DNA of 64,000 nt. It comes from Paracoccaceae bacterium. GTDB lineage: Bacteria > Pseudomonadota > Alphaproteobacteria > Rhodobacterales > Rhodobacteraceae. The notes beneath the pieces are model-generated. The model was not told where the DNA came from and made no database searches. It was given only the letters and a program-made list of their open reading frames with translations. Each line of letters starts with the position of its first letter. Position 1 is the stretch's first letter. The stretch lies in assembly GCA_020622085.1 (NCBI GenBank), contig JAHRYM010000001.1, positions 1,901,620-1,965,619 of the forward strand, written 5' to 3'. Both the position numbers and the translations under genes were made by a program. Positions 46,136-54,060 of this stretch are shown here, piece after piece.

Positions 46136-47596
46136 TCAGCCCTTCCTTTGTCCGACATGGCGGCCGGCGGCGGCAGGACGCGACAGCGCCTTGTGCGCCT
46201 CGGCAATCGGCAGAAGCCGGTCGAGAATGGCTTGCGGCGCCGAGGCTGTGCGCCCTGCCTTCATGTCGACATGCAGCAACATCTGTTCAAGTGTAGCCAC
46301 TTCCGAGCCATCCTTGAGAATGCGGATGAAGATATGGAGGCGTTTTTCGTCAGCATGCAGCACTTGAACCGTGCCGGTCAGCGCATCGCCAAGCTTCGCC
46401 TCGCCCAGATGCATGATGTGGGTCTCAGCGGTGTAATAGCTGAACCCGGTGCCGACATAGGCGACGTCGGCGCCGATATGGCGCAGGAAGGCGTCGCAGG
46501 TTTCCGAACTGGCAAACAGATAGCGGCTTTCGGTCATGTGGCCGTTGTAGTCGATCCATCCCGGCAATACCGTCATCCGCGCCATTTCCATGGGCTGCGC
46601 GGTGTCGGGAGAAGGCGCCGGCATGGTGGCCCGGCGGCGCTTGTCGTGGTCTTTCAAGATCTTGCCGGCACCCCAGTCGCGATCCTTCAGCACGCGCAGG
46701 AAGCCGATCAGGTTCTGGTCGCGGATGCGTTCCAGCTCGCGGATCGTGTGGTGGCCGGATTGCGCGTCGGATTGCCCGGCGATCAGGTCGACCAGTTCCT
46801 CGTTGAACTCCGGCACGTCCATGAGTTTGGTCCATTCGGCCGAAAGATAGGGGCCGAACTGCGCCATGAAGTGTTTCATCCCGGCCTCGCCGCCGGCGAT
46901 GCGGTAAGTCTCGAACAGCCCCATCTGGCCCCAGCGCAGGCCAAAGCCCATGCGGATCGCCTCGTCGATCTCCTCGGTGGTGGCGATGCCGTCCTTCACC
47001 AGCCACAGCGCTTCGCGCCAGACGGCCTCAAGGAAGCGGTCGGCGATATGGGCGTCGATCTCCTTGCGGACATGAAGCGGGAACATCCCGATCTCGCGCA
47101 GGATTTCCTTTGCGTTCTCAATTGTTTTAGCGTCGTTCTTCGCGCTCGGGACCACTTCGGCCAAGGGCAGAAGATAGACCGGGTTGAACGGGTGCGCGAC
47201 GAAGATCACGGCGGGGTTCTTCGCCCCCTCCTGCAACTCCGAGGGCTTGAAACCCGAGGTCGAGGATCCGATCGGCGTCGTCGGCGCGGCCTCCTGGATC
47301 TGGGCATAGACCCTGTGCTTGAGCCCGAGATTTTCGGAAACCGATTCCTGGATGTATTCGGCGCCCTGAACGGCCTCGCCGACCGACTTTGCAAAGCTCA
47401 GCCGGCCTTCTGCGGGCATCGGCCCGTCCGACAGCGCCGGGAGCGAGGCGCGGGCATTGGCCATGACCTCGCCGATCTTGCGCTCGGCCTGCGGGTCGGG
47501 GTCGAAAACCGCCACGTCCCAGCCTGACAGAAGGAAGCGGGCAGCCCAGCCGCCGCCGATCACGCCCCCGCCGATGATGGATGCCTTGCGCGCCAT
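46136..47596 (-). CDS. lcdH: L-carnitine 3-dehydrogenase fused to a hotdog thioesterase
   Basis: The 486-residue protein joins an NAD-dependent 3-hydroxyacyl-CoA-dehydrogenase-like L-carnitine dehydrogenase (1 to about 320; Rossmann IIGGGVIGGGWAARFLLSGW, then SSTSGFKPSELQ and HPFNPVYLLPLAEVV) to a C-terminal hotdog thioesterase (about 336-486, with WIDYNGHMTESRYLFASSE). The first part oxidises L-carnitine to 3-dehydrocarnitine. The second is expected to hydrolyse betainyl-CoA to glycine betaine, as reported for such fusions in rhizobia. The ATG at 47596 starts directly at the Rossmann strand. Confidence 0.93.
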   Translation of the reverse strand: MARKASIIGGGVIGGGWAARFLLSGWDVAVFDPDPQAERKIGEVMANARASLPALSDGPMPAEGRLSFAKSVGEAVQGAEYIQESVSENLGLKHRVYAQIQEAAPTTPIGSSTSGFKPSELQEGAKNPAVIFVAHPFNPVYLLPLAEVVPSAKNDAKTIENAKEILREIGMFPLHVRKEIDAHIADRFLEAVWREALWLVKDGIATTEEIDEAIRMGFGLRWGQMGLFETYRIAGGEAGMKHFMAQFGPYLSAEWTKLMDVPEFNEELVDLIAGQSDAQSGHHTIRELERIRDQNLIGFLRVLKDRDWGAGKILKDHDKRRRATMPAPSPDTAQPMEMARMTVLPGWIDYNGHMTESRYLFASSETCDAFLRHIGADVAYVGTGFSYYTAETHIMHLGEAKLGDALTGTVQVLHADEKRLHIFIRILKDGSEVATLEQMLLHVDMKAGRTASAPQAILDRLLPIAEAHKALSRPAAAGRHVGQRKG

Positions 47597-47697
47597 TCTC
47601 ACGCCGTCCTTTCCGTCCGTGTTCCGCCCACCCGGGGCGCAGTGTTTCCTGTCTGGCACCCGAATGGCGCCCATGAAGGCGCCATCGTGTGCGGAGA

Positions 47698-48615
47698 TCA
47701 GCGTGCGCGGGGTGCGCGTTTGGTCAGGCCAAGCTTCTTGCGCACCTCTTCCGGACCGATCACCCGGGCGCCCATGCGCTCGATGATGTCGACGGCACGT
47801 TCCACAAGCTGGGCGTTGGTCGCAAGAACGCCCTTGTCGAGCCAGATGTTGTCTTCCAGCCCCACCCGGACGTTGCCACCCGCGAGCACGGCAGCGGCGG
47901 CATAGGCCATCTGGTTGCGGCCGATGGAGAACGCCGACCAGTTCCAGTCGGAAGGCACGTTGTTGACCATCGCCATGAAGGTGTTCAGGTCGTCCGGGGC
48001 CCCCCAGGGCACGCCCATGCAAAGCTGCACCAGCGCCGGCGAGGTCAGCACGCCTTCCGTGACAAGCTGCTTGGCGAACCACAGATGGCCGGTGTCGAAA
48101 GCCTCGATTTCAGGCTTCACCCCGAGTTCGGTCATCATGCCGCCCATCGCGCGCAGCATGCCCGGCGTGTTGGTCATCACATAGTCGGCTTCGGCGAAGT
48201 TCATCGTGCCGCAATCAAGCGTGCAGATTTCCGGCAGGCAGTCGGCGATGTGTTCCATCCGGTTCGTCGCGCCACCCATGTCGGTGCCCCTGGGGTTCAG
48301 CGGCAGCGGGCTTTCGACGGGGCCAAAGACCATGTCGCCGCCCATGCCGGCGGTCAGGTTCAGAACCACGTCGGTTGCGCTGTCGCGGATGCGTTCCGTC
48401 ACCTCGCGGTAAAGCGCGGGGTCGCGCGACGGCTTGCCGGTTTCGGGGTCGCGCACGTGGCAGTGCACGATGGCGGCACCTGCCTTTGCGGCGGCGATGG
48501 CGCTTTCGGCGATCTGGGCCGGGCTGCGCGGGACGTGGGGGGACTTGTCCTGCGTGCCCCCCGATCCGGTCACGGCGCAGGTGATGAAAACTTCGCGGTT
48601 CATGGCAAGCGGCAT
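47698..48615 (-). CDS. BKACE-family 3-dehydrocarnitine cleavage enzyme
   Basis: The 305-residue TIM-barrel enzyme belongs to the beta-keto acid cleavage (BKACE, DUF849) family. Zn-binding motif [15 protein letters not shown] and the active-site strands [15 protein letters not shown] and [14 protein letters not shown] are present. Next to carnitine dehydrogenase it should convert 3-dehydrocarnitine and acetyl-CoA to betainyl-CoA and acetoacetate. The start at 48615 follows GGGAGGAC. As first gene of the operon it has the promoter region with a 15-bp palindrome. Confidence 0.92.
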   Translation of the reverse strand: MPLAMNREVFITCAVTGSGGTQDKSPHVPRSPAQIAESAIAAAKAGAAIVHCHVRDPETGKPSRDPALYREVTERIRDSATDVVLNLTAGMGGDMVFGPVESPLPLNPRGTDMGGATNRMEHIADCLPEICTLDCGTMNFAEADYVMTNTPGMLRAMGGMMTELGVKPEIEAFDTGHLWFAKQLVTEGVLTSPALVQLCMGVPWGAPDDLNTFMAMVNNVPSDWNWSAFSIGRNQMAYAAAAVLAGGNVRVGLEDNIWLDKGVLATNAQLVERAVDIIERMGARVIGPEEVRKKLGLTKRAPRAR

Positions 48616-48639
48616 GGTGTCCTCCCGTGCGTTTCCTTG

Positions 48640-48668
48640 ACTATAGCCCGAGAAAAGCGCAGCGCTTT
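48640..48668 (-). promoter_or_regulatory. Carnitine operon promoter with 15-bp palindrome
   Basis: Minus-strand TATAGT (48645-48640) is a good -10 hexamer 25 bp before the BKACE start. Directly upstream lies a perfect palindrome AAAGCGC-A-GCGCTTT (48654-48668) in the -35/-10 spacer, a position where a repressor could block RNA polymerase. No regulator gene lies next to the operon. Confidence 0.45.
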
Positions 48669-48790
48669 GCCTTTTGCGAAACAGTTTTACCGGATTTCAC
48701 AAGAGATTTATCCAGGAACCCGACCAGACCTGCGGCGGCACCCGGGTTGGGGACGGTTCCGGCCCTGTGCGGCGGTGTTAAGCCGGGTCG

Positions 48791-51700
48791 CTACTCGGCC
48801 GCGCGGATCTGTGGCCCCTGTCTTGGTCCGGTCGCACCCTCCAGCGCCTCTACCCGGACCGAGAGCGCCTTCACCTCGGCGCGGCCCGCAACGACCATGT
48901 TGGTCAGCACCAGCGGATCGGCGGGGTTCGGTTCGGCCTCCTTCGGGCCGACGACGCCCCGGAACAGGTGGGCAAGCCCGCGTTGCAAGTCATCCATGAT
49001 CAGGAAGAAGGACGGCACGACCACAAGGCTCAGCACCGTCGAGACGATGATGCCGCCGATCACAGCCGTCGCCATCGGCGCGCGGAAGGCGCCTCCCTCG
49101 CCCACGCCAAGGGCTGAAGGCATCATCCCCGCCGACATCGCGATCGAGGTCATCACGATCGGCTGCGCCCGTTTGTGGCCGGCCTCCAGCATCGCCTCGG
49201 CGCGGTCCATGCCTTGCGCGATCATCTCGATGGCGAAATCCACGAGCAGGATCGCGTTCTTGGTGACGATTCCCATCAGCATCAGCATCCCGATCATCAC
49301 CGGCATCGAGACCGAATAGCCGGTCAGGGTCAGCGCAATTGCGACTCCGCCGATGGCAAGTGGCAGCGAAAAGAGGATGGTGAAGGGCTGGATGACCGAG
49401 CCGAACAGCAGGATCAGCACCGTCAGCACCAGCATCAGACCCATGATCATGGCGTTGACGAAGCTTTCGTTCATTTCCTTCATCACCTCGGCGTCGCCCG
49501 CCGGAATGATCCGGACACCCGCGGGCAGGTCGGTCGAGCGGACGATCTCATCGAACCGGGTGGTAGCGGTGCCCTGCGGCACACCCACGGGCAGGTTGGC
49601 GCCGATGGTCGCGCGGCGTTCGCGGTTCTGGCGGTCGACGAAGCTTGGCCCTTCGGCAAGCGACAGGTCCGCCACGGTCGAGAGCGGCACGGTCCGGCCG
49701 CTGGCGGTCGGCACGCGCAAGGATGCAAGCCGCGACAGGTCATCCTTGACCGCACCCTGCAACTGCACCCTGACCGGGATCTGCCGGCCATCGAGCGACA
49801 TCTTGGCCAGCGCCGCGTCGACATCGCCGATGGTTGCCACGCGCATGGTCTCGGATATCGCCGCCGTGGTGACGCCCAGCCGCGCGGCTTCATCGGCACG
49901 CGGGGTCACGTGCACCTCGGGGCGCGGCAGCGCGCCTTCCGAGGCGACATTGGCCAGAAGCGGCTCGGCCCGCAGCGCGACTTCCAGCCGCGAGACGGCC
50001 TCGTTCAGCGTCGCCTCGCTGTTCGACATGACCGAATAGGAAATGTCGCGCTCCCCCCGGTCGTTCAGCTTGAACGCGCGGATGTCGGGCACGCCGGCCA
50101 GGCGTTCGAAGGCTTCCGCCTCGATCTCGTTTTGCGGGCGCAGGCGGCCCTTGGCCTGGACCTCGGGTATGAACTGCCCGACCAGCGGAATCCGCCCCCC
50201 CAGTTCCGCAACCCGCCGCAGAAGCGAATGGTCCAGCCGCTCCAGCACCAGCGTCACCGAAGCGCGGCGGATATCCAGATCGCCCTTGGGCGACGACCCG
50301 CCAAGGATGAACACCGACTGCACGCCGTCCATCCCCGCCAGTCGCGCCTGCAGGGTGGCGGTAGCGCGTTCGGTATCGGCAAGGCTTGATCCGGGTGGCA
50401 GCTCGACGCTGACCGAAATGCGCGAGACATCCTCGGGCGGCATGAAAGCTCCGGGAACCCGCGCCATGAAGAAGACCGACACGGCGAGCACGGCGAGCGC
50501 GATCAGCAGCGTCAGGTAGCGGTGGCCAAGGCTGCGGCTCATCAGCGCAAGATAGGCGCGCATGGCCCGGCTTTCCTCGCCCTGCCCATGCCCGACGGCA
50601 TCCTTGGCCCGCATCAGGTAGGCAGCCATCAAGGGCGTGATCAGCCGCGCCACCAGCAGCGAGAACAGCACCGAAATCGCCACTGTCAAGCCGAACTGGC
50701 GGAAATACTGCCCCGGTATCCCCGGCATGAAGGACACCGGCACAAAGACCGCGACGATGGTCATGGTGGTGGCGATCACGGCCAGTCCGATTTCGTCCGC
50801 GGCCTCGATTGCGGCCCGGTAGGGCGTCTTGCCCATGCGGATGTGGCGGGCGATGTTCTCGATTTCGACGATGGCATCGTCGACCAGAATCCCGGTGGCC
50901 AGCGTGATCGCAAGGAAGCTCACCAGATTGAGCGAGAAACCGAGCAGGTCCATGACATAGAAGGTCGGAATCGCCGACAGGGGCAGCGCCATCGCCGAAA
51001 TCAGCGTCGCGCGCCAGTTGCGCAGGAACAGGAACACCACCAGCACCGCCAGCGCCGCGCCCTCCATCAGCGTGTGGAGCGCGGATTCGTAGTTGCCATA
51101 GGTATAGAACACCGTGTCGTCGACCATACGGATATCGACCGCAGGGTTGGCCGCGCGCACCTGGTCAAGCGTGGCGTTCACCGTCTCGGCCACGCTGACC
51201 TCGGATGCGCCCTTCGACTTGAAGATCGCAAAGGTCACGACCGGCTGGCCATCCAGCCGCGAGAACGACCGAGGTTCCTCATAGGTGTCGATGACGCGGC
51301 CCAGCTCTCCCAGCCTGACGAAGCGCCCCGAGGGCAGCGCGATGGCGGTGCCTGACAGTCGCGCGGCACCCGATGCATCGCCCAGCACGCGGATCGCCTG
51401 CTCCGATCCGCCAAGGCTCGTGCGGCCCGACCCGAGGTTGGCATTGGTCAGCCGCACCTGCTGGTTCACCACCGCCGCGGTGATTCCGAAACTGTCCAGC
51501 CGCAGCGGATCCAGCTCCACCCGGATCTCGCGGTCAGCACCGCCATAGCGGTCGATCCGGCCGACACCCGGCCGGCCCTGAAGCGCGCGCTTGATCTTGT
51601 CGTCGACGAACCAGGACAGGTCTTCCAGCGACATGTCGGCCGAGCCTACGGCAAATGTCATTATCGCCTGGCCCTCGACGTCGATCCTCGTGACGATCGG

Positions 51701-52075
51701 CGCCTCGATCCCGGCGGGCAGGCTTGAGCGGATGCGATCGACCGCATCCTTCACATCCTGCACCGCCTTGTCGGTCGGCACTTCCAGACGGAATTCGACC
51801 GATGTCGTGGATATCCCGTCAGAGACCGAGGAGAAGACGTTCTTGACCCCAGAAATCCCCGCGACCGCATCCTCGATTTCCTTCGTGACCTGCGCCTCGA
51901 TCTCGGCCGGCGCGGCGCCGGGCTGGACCACGGAAACCGCGACCAGGGGCACGTCGATGTTGGGGAAACGCGTGACCGGCAGCGTATTGAACGACTGCCA
52001 GCCCATGACCATCAGCATGACGAAGGCCAGGATCGGTGCAATCGGATTGCGGATCGACCAGGCGGAAAAATTCAT
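48791..52075 (-). CDS. RND efflux pump inner-membrane transporter (HAE1 type)
   Basis: The 1094-residue protein is a full AcrB/MexF-like RND pump: N-terminal SIRNPIAPILAFVMLMVMGW, large periplasmic loops, and the proton-relay Asp pair in ATGILVDDAIVEIENIARHI (helix 4). The second duplicated half starts near LGHRYLTLLIALAVLAVSVF. An additional C-terminal cytoplasmic tail of about 60 residues follows the last helix. It exports drugs or other amphiphiles with the adaptor encoded 10 bp upstream. No outer-membrane channel gene is nearby, so a TolC-like partner must come from elsewhere. Confidence 0.95.
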   Translation of the reverse strand: MNFSAWSIRNPIAPILAFVMLMVMGWQSFNTLPVTRFPNIDVPLVAVSVVQPGAAPAEIEAQVTKEIEDAVAGISGVKNVFSSVSDGISTTSVEFRLEVPTDKAVQDVKDAVDRIRSSLPAGIEAPIVTRIDVEGQAIMTFAVGSADMSLEDLSWFVDDKIKRALQGRPGVGRIDRYGGADREIRVELDPLRLDSFGITAAVVNQQVRLTNANLGSGRTSLGGSEQAIRVLGDASGAARLSGTAIALPSGRFVRLGELGRVIDTYEEPRSFSRLDGQPVVTFAIFKSKGASEVSVAETVNATLDQVRAANPAVDIRMVDDTVFYTYGNYESALHTLMEGAALAVLVVFLFLRNWRATLISAMALPLSAIPTFYVMDLLGFSLNLVSFLAITLATGILVDDAIVEIENIARHIRMGKTPYRAAIEAADEIGLAVIATTMTIVAVFVPVSFMPGIPGQYFRQFGLTVAISVLFSLLVARLITPLMAAYLMRAKDAVGHGQGEESRAMRAYLALMSRSLGHRYLTLLIALAVLAVSVFFMARVPGAFMPPEDVSRISVSVELPPGSSLADTERATATLQARLAGMDGVQSVFILGGSSPKGDLDIRRASVTLVLERLDHSLLRRVAELGGRIPLVGQFIPEVQAKGRLRPQNEIEAEAFERLAGVPDIRAFKLNDRGERDISYSVMSNSEATLNEAVSRLEVALRAEPLLANVASEGALPRPEVHVTPRADEAARLGVTTAAISETMRVATIGDVDAALAKMSLDGRQIPVRVQLQGAVKDDLSRLASLRVPTASGRTVPLSTVADLSLAEGPSFVDRQNRERRATIGANLPVGVPQGTATTRFDEIVRSTDLPAGVRIIPAGDAEVMKEMNESFVNAMIMGLMLVLTVLILLFGSVIQPFTILFSLPLAIGGVAIALTLTGYSVSMPVMIGMLMLMGIVTKNAILLVDFAIEMIAQGMDRAEAMLEAGHKRAQPIVMTSIAMSAGMMPSALGVGEGGAFRAPMATAVIGGIIVSTVLSLVVVPSFFLIMDDLQRGLAHLFRGVVGPKEAEPNPADPLVLTNMVVAGRAEVKALSVRVEALEGATGPRQGPQIRAAE

Positions 52076-52085
52076 GGCCGGACCC

Positions 52086-53324
52086 TCAGTTCGTCACGGG
52101 CGCGGGCTGGACGGGGCGGACATGATCGCCGTCGCGGACGAAGGCGCCGGCTTTCAGCACGATCAGGTCACGTTCCAGAACGCCCTCGGTCATCTCGACA
52201 AAGCCCGCGTCGCGGATCCCGGTGCGCACCGGCACGCGCGACACGACACCGTCGATCACCTTCATCACGGTCGTGCCGTCGGCGCCATCCGCCACCGCCG
52301 TCACCGGCAGCGCCAGCCCGTCCCTTTCGGCGGTAGTGATCTCCGCCTCGGCGAACATCCCGTCGCGCAGTCCGGCCGCCTCGGGGCCCTCGACCGCAAT
52401 CCGCACTCGGCCAAGCCGCGTGCCCGTGTCGATCCCGGGTTCCACCAGCCGCACCCGGCCCTTGACCTCTGGCCCGCCCACCACATGCAGGACCGCCGCC
52501 TGCCCGGTGGCAAGCCGCCCCACATCGGTTTCGGCGACGTCGGCGCGCAGCTCCAGCAGGTCATCGCGGATCAGGGTGAACATCGGTTGCGCCGCACCAC
52601 TGGCGATCGCCCCGAGCGTCGCGTTGCGCGCCACGATCCGGCCGGCTACCGGGGCGATGACGCGCGTGCGCCGCAATTGCAGCTCGACATTGGCAAGCTG
52701 CGCCTCGGCCTGCGCCACCTGCGCCAGGGCCGCCGCCCTGCCCTGCGTGACCGCCGCAAGCCGGCCACTCGCCGCCGCCGCCTGCGCCCCGGCCTGGTCG
52801 GCCTGCGCCTGCGAGGCCGTGCCCTGCGCCTTCAGCGACGTCGTCCGCTCACTGACCCTTTGCGCCTCGTCCGCCGCCGCCTGCGCTTCAAGAATCTGCG
52901 CCTCGGCCTGCGCCAGCGCCGCGCGCGCGGCTGCGGTCGCGGCCTCGATCTGGCTCTTCTGCAGCACCAGCGACCTGTCCGACAGCACCGCAAGCAAGCT
53001 GCCCGCAGTGACCACATCGCCGACATCCGCGTGAAGCTTCTCGATTGCCTGCCCCTCGATCTCGGGCTGGACAAGGACCGTTTCCCGCGGCTCGATCAGC
53101 CCCGAGGCCCGCACCACATCACGCATCCGCCGCTTGGTGACCTGAACCACCGTGATCGTCGGCACCGCCGCCTGTTCCGGCGCCGCCTGCGGGGGCGTGC
53201 CTTCGGCCTGCAGGCCCCCCGGCCACAGGACCAGCAAGGCAAGACCCGGTGCCCGCAACACCCCGCCCCGCTTCAGCCCGACAAATCCATGCGCAAGCAA
53301 CGAAAGGACTTTCCCGAATGTCAT
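52086..53324 (-). CDS. RND efflux periplasmic adaptor protein
   Basis: The 412-residue membrane-fusion protein has an N-terminal membrane/signal segment (APGLALLVLWPGGLQA), a lipoyl-like half-motif (VLVQPEIEGQAIEKLHADVG), a long Ala/Gln-rich coiled-coil hairpin (about 120-210) and beta-barrel parts (RVIAPVAGRIVARNATLGAI). It links the RND pump to an outer-membrane channel. The ATG at 53324 is 5 bp after the TetR stop and follows GGAGA. Confidence 0.93.
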   Translation of the reverse strand: MTFGKVLSLLAHGFVGLKRGGVLRAPGLALLVLWPGGLQAEGTPPQAAPEQAAVPTITVVQVTKRRMRDVVRASGLIEPRETVLVQPEIEGQAIEKLHADVGDVVTAGSLLAVLSDRSLVLQKSQIEAATAAARAALAQAEAQILEAQAAADEAQRVSERTTSLKAQGTASQAQADQAGAQAAAASGRLAAVTQGRAAALAQVAQAEAQLANVELQLRRTRVIAPVAGRIVARNATLGAIASGAAQPMFTLIRDDLLELRADVAETDVGRLATGQAAVLHVVGGPEVKGRVRLVEPGIDTGTRLGRVRIAVEGPEAAGLRDGMFAEAEITTAERDGLALPVTAVADGADGTTVMKVIDGVVSRVPVRTGIRDAGFVEMTEGVLERDLIVLKAGAFVRDGDHVRPVQPAPVTN

Positions 53325-53329
53325 CGGCT

Positions 53330-53995
53330 TCAGGTCTCCGCGCCGGATGTGCCGGCCTGCGCCGAGGCCCGGTCGCGCCACACCTCGTCAAAGATGCCTT
53401 CGATCCGCTGAAAGATCAGTTCACGAAGTTGCAGTTGCAGGCTGGCCGGCCGACGGTTGAGCGGCCGGACGGGTGAACAATTGGCGATCATCTCCCGGAA
53501 CAGGACCAGCAACAGCAACGCATGCGCCGAATACCGCGCCTCGGCCTCGGCCCGGGGCACGCCCGCCAGCCCCGAGAAGACTTGCGTCAGATAGCCAAGG
53601 ATGGTTGCCTCGAACCTGCCGACAATGGCGGCGATCTCGGGCGAGCGCGTCGCCGCACCCTCGATGTCTTCCCAGTTCGGGCAGGCGCAGTCCTCAAGTC
53701 GGGCCAGCAGGGCCTTGCGCAGCGTGCCCATCAGGTCGCCGGTCTGGAGGAAGGACAGGAAATCCTGTTCCAGCCGCGCCAGTTCCACCTCGACCAGCGC
53801 CTCGATCAGCGCGGCCTTCGACGGGAAGTAACGGTAGAAATTTCCGGCACTCATCCCGGCCGCGCGAGCCAGATCCTGCATCGAGGCCCCGTCAAGCCCG
53901 TGTTCCAGGAATGCGCCCTTCACTGCTGCCAGAATGCCGATCTGGCGGGGGTCATGGCCGGAGCCTTCTTCAAGCTGGCCGACAGGCACGTTCAT
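53330..53995 (-). CDS. TetR-family repressor of the RND efflux operon
   Basis: The 221-residue protein has a TetR HTH (about 20-66): AAVKGAFLEHGLDGASMQD, then LARAAGMSAGNFYRYFPSKA. A ligand-binding helical domain follows. The ATG at 53995 has GGGGAG upstream; longer starts would run into the operator at 54012-54027. Being first in the operon and overlapping its own control region, it probably represses itself and the pump until an inducer binds. Confidence 0.93.
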   Translation of the reverse strand: MNVPVGQLEEGSGHDPRQIGILAAVKGAFLEHGLDGASMQDLARAAGMSAGNFYRYFPSKAALIEALVEVELARLEQDFLSFLQTGDLMGTLRKALLARLEDCACPNWEDIEGAATRSPEIAAIVGRFEATILGYLTQVFSGLAGVPRAEAEARYSAHALLLLVLFREMIANCSPVRPLNRRPASLQLQLRELIFQRIEGIFDEVWRDRASAQAGTSGAET

Positions 53996-54011
53996 GGGCG
54001 CTCCCCGTCGA

Positions 54012-54059
54012 GAATGAACATTCATTCGCCCAGCTATCCCGCAGGCCACCACCGGTCAA
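54012..54059 (-). promoter_or_regulatory. TetR operator and promoter of the efflux operon
   Basis: A perfect inverted repeat GAATGAA-CA-TTCATTC occupies 54012-54027, 17 bp before the tetR start. Minus-strand TTGACC (54059-54054) and TAGCTG (54036-54031) form a -35/-10 pair with a 17-bp spacer, placing the expected transcription start inside the operator. Confidence 0.65.
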
Positions 54060-54060
54060 G

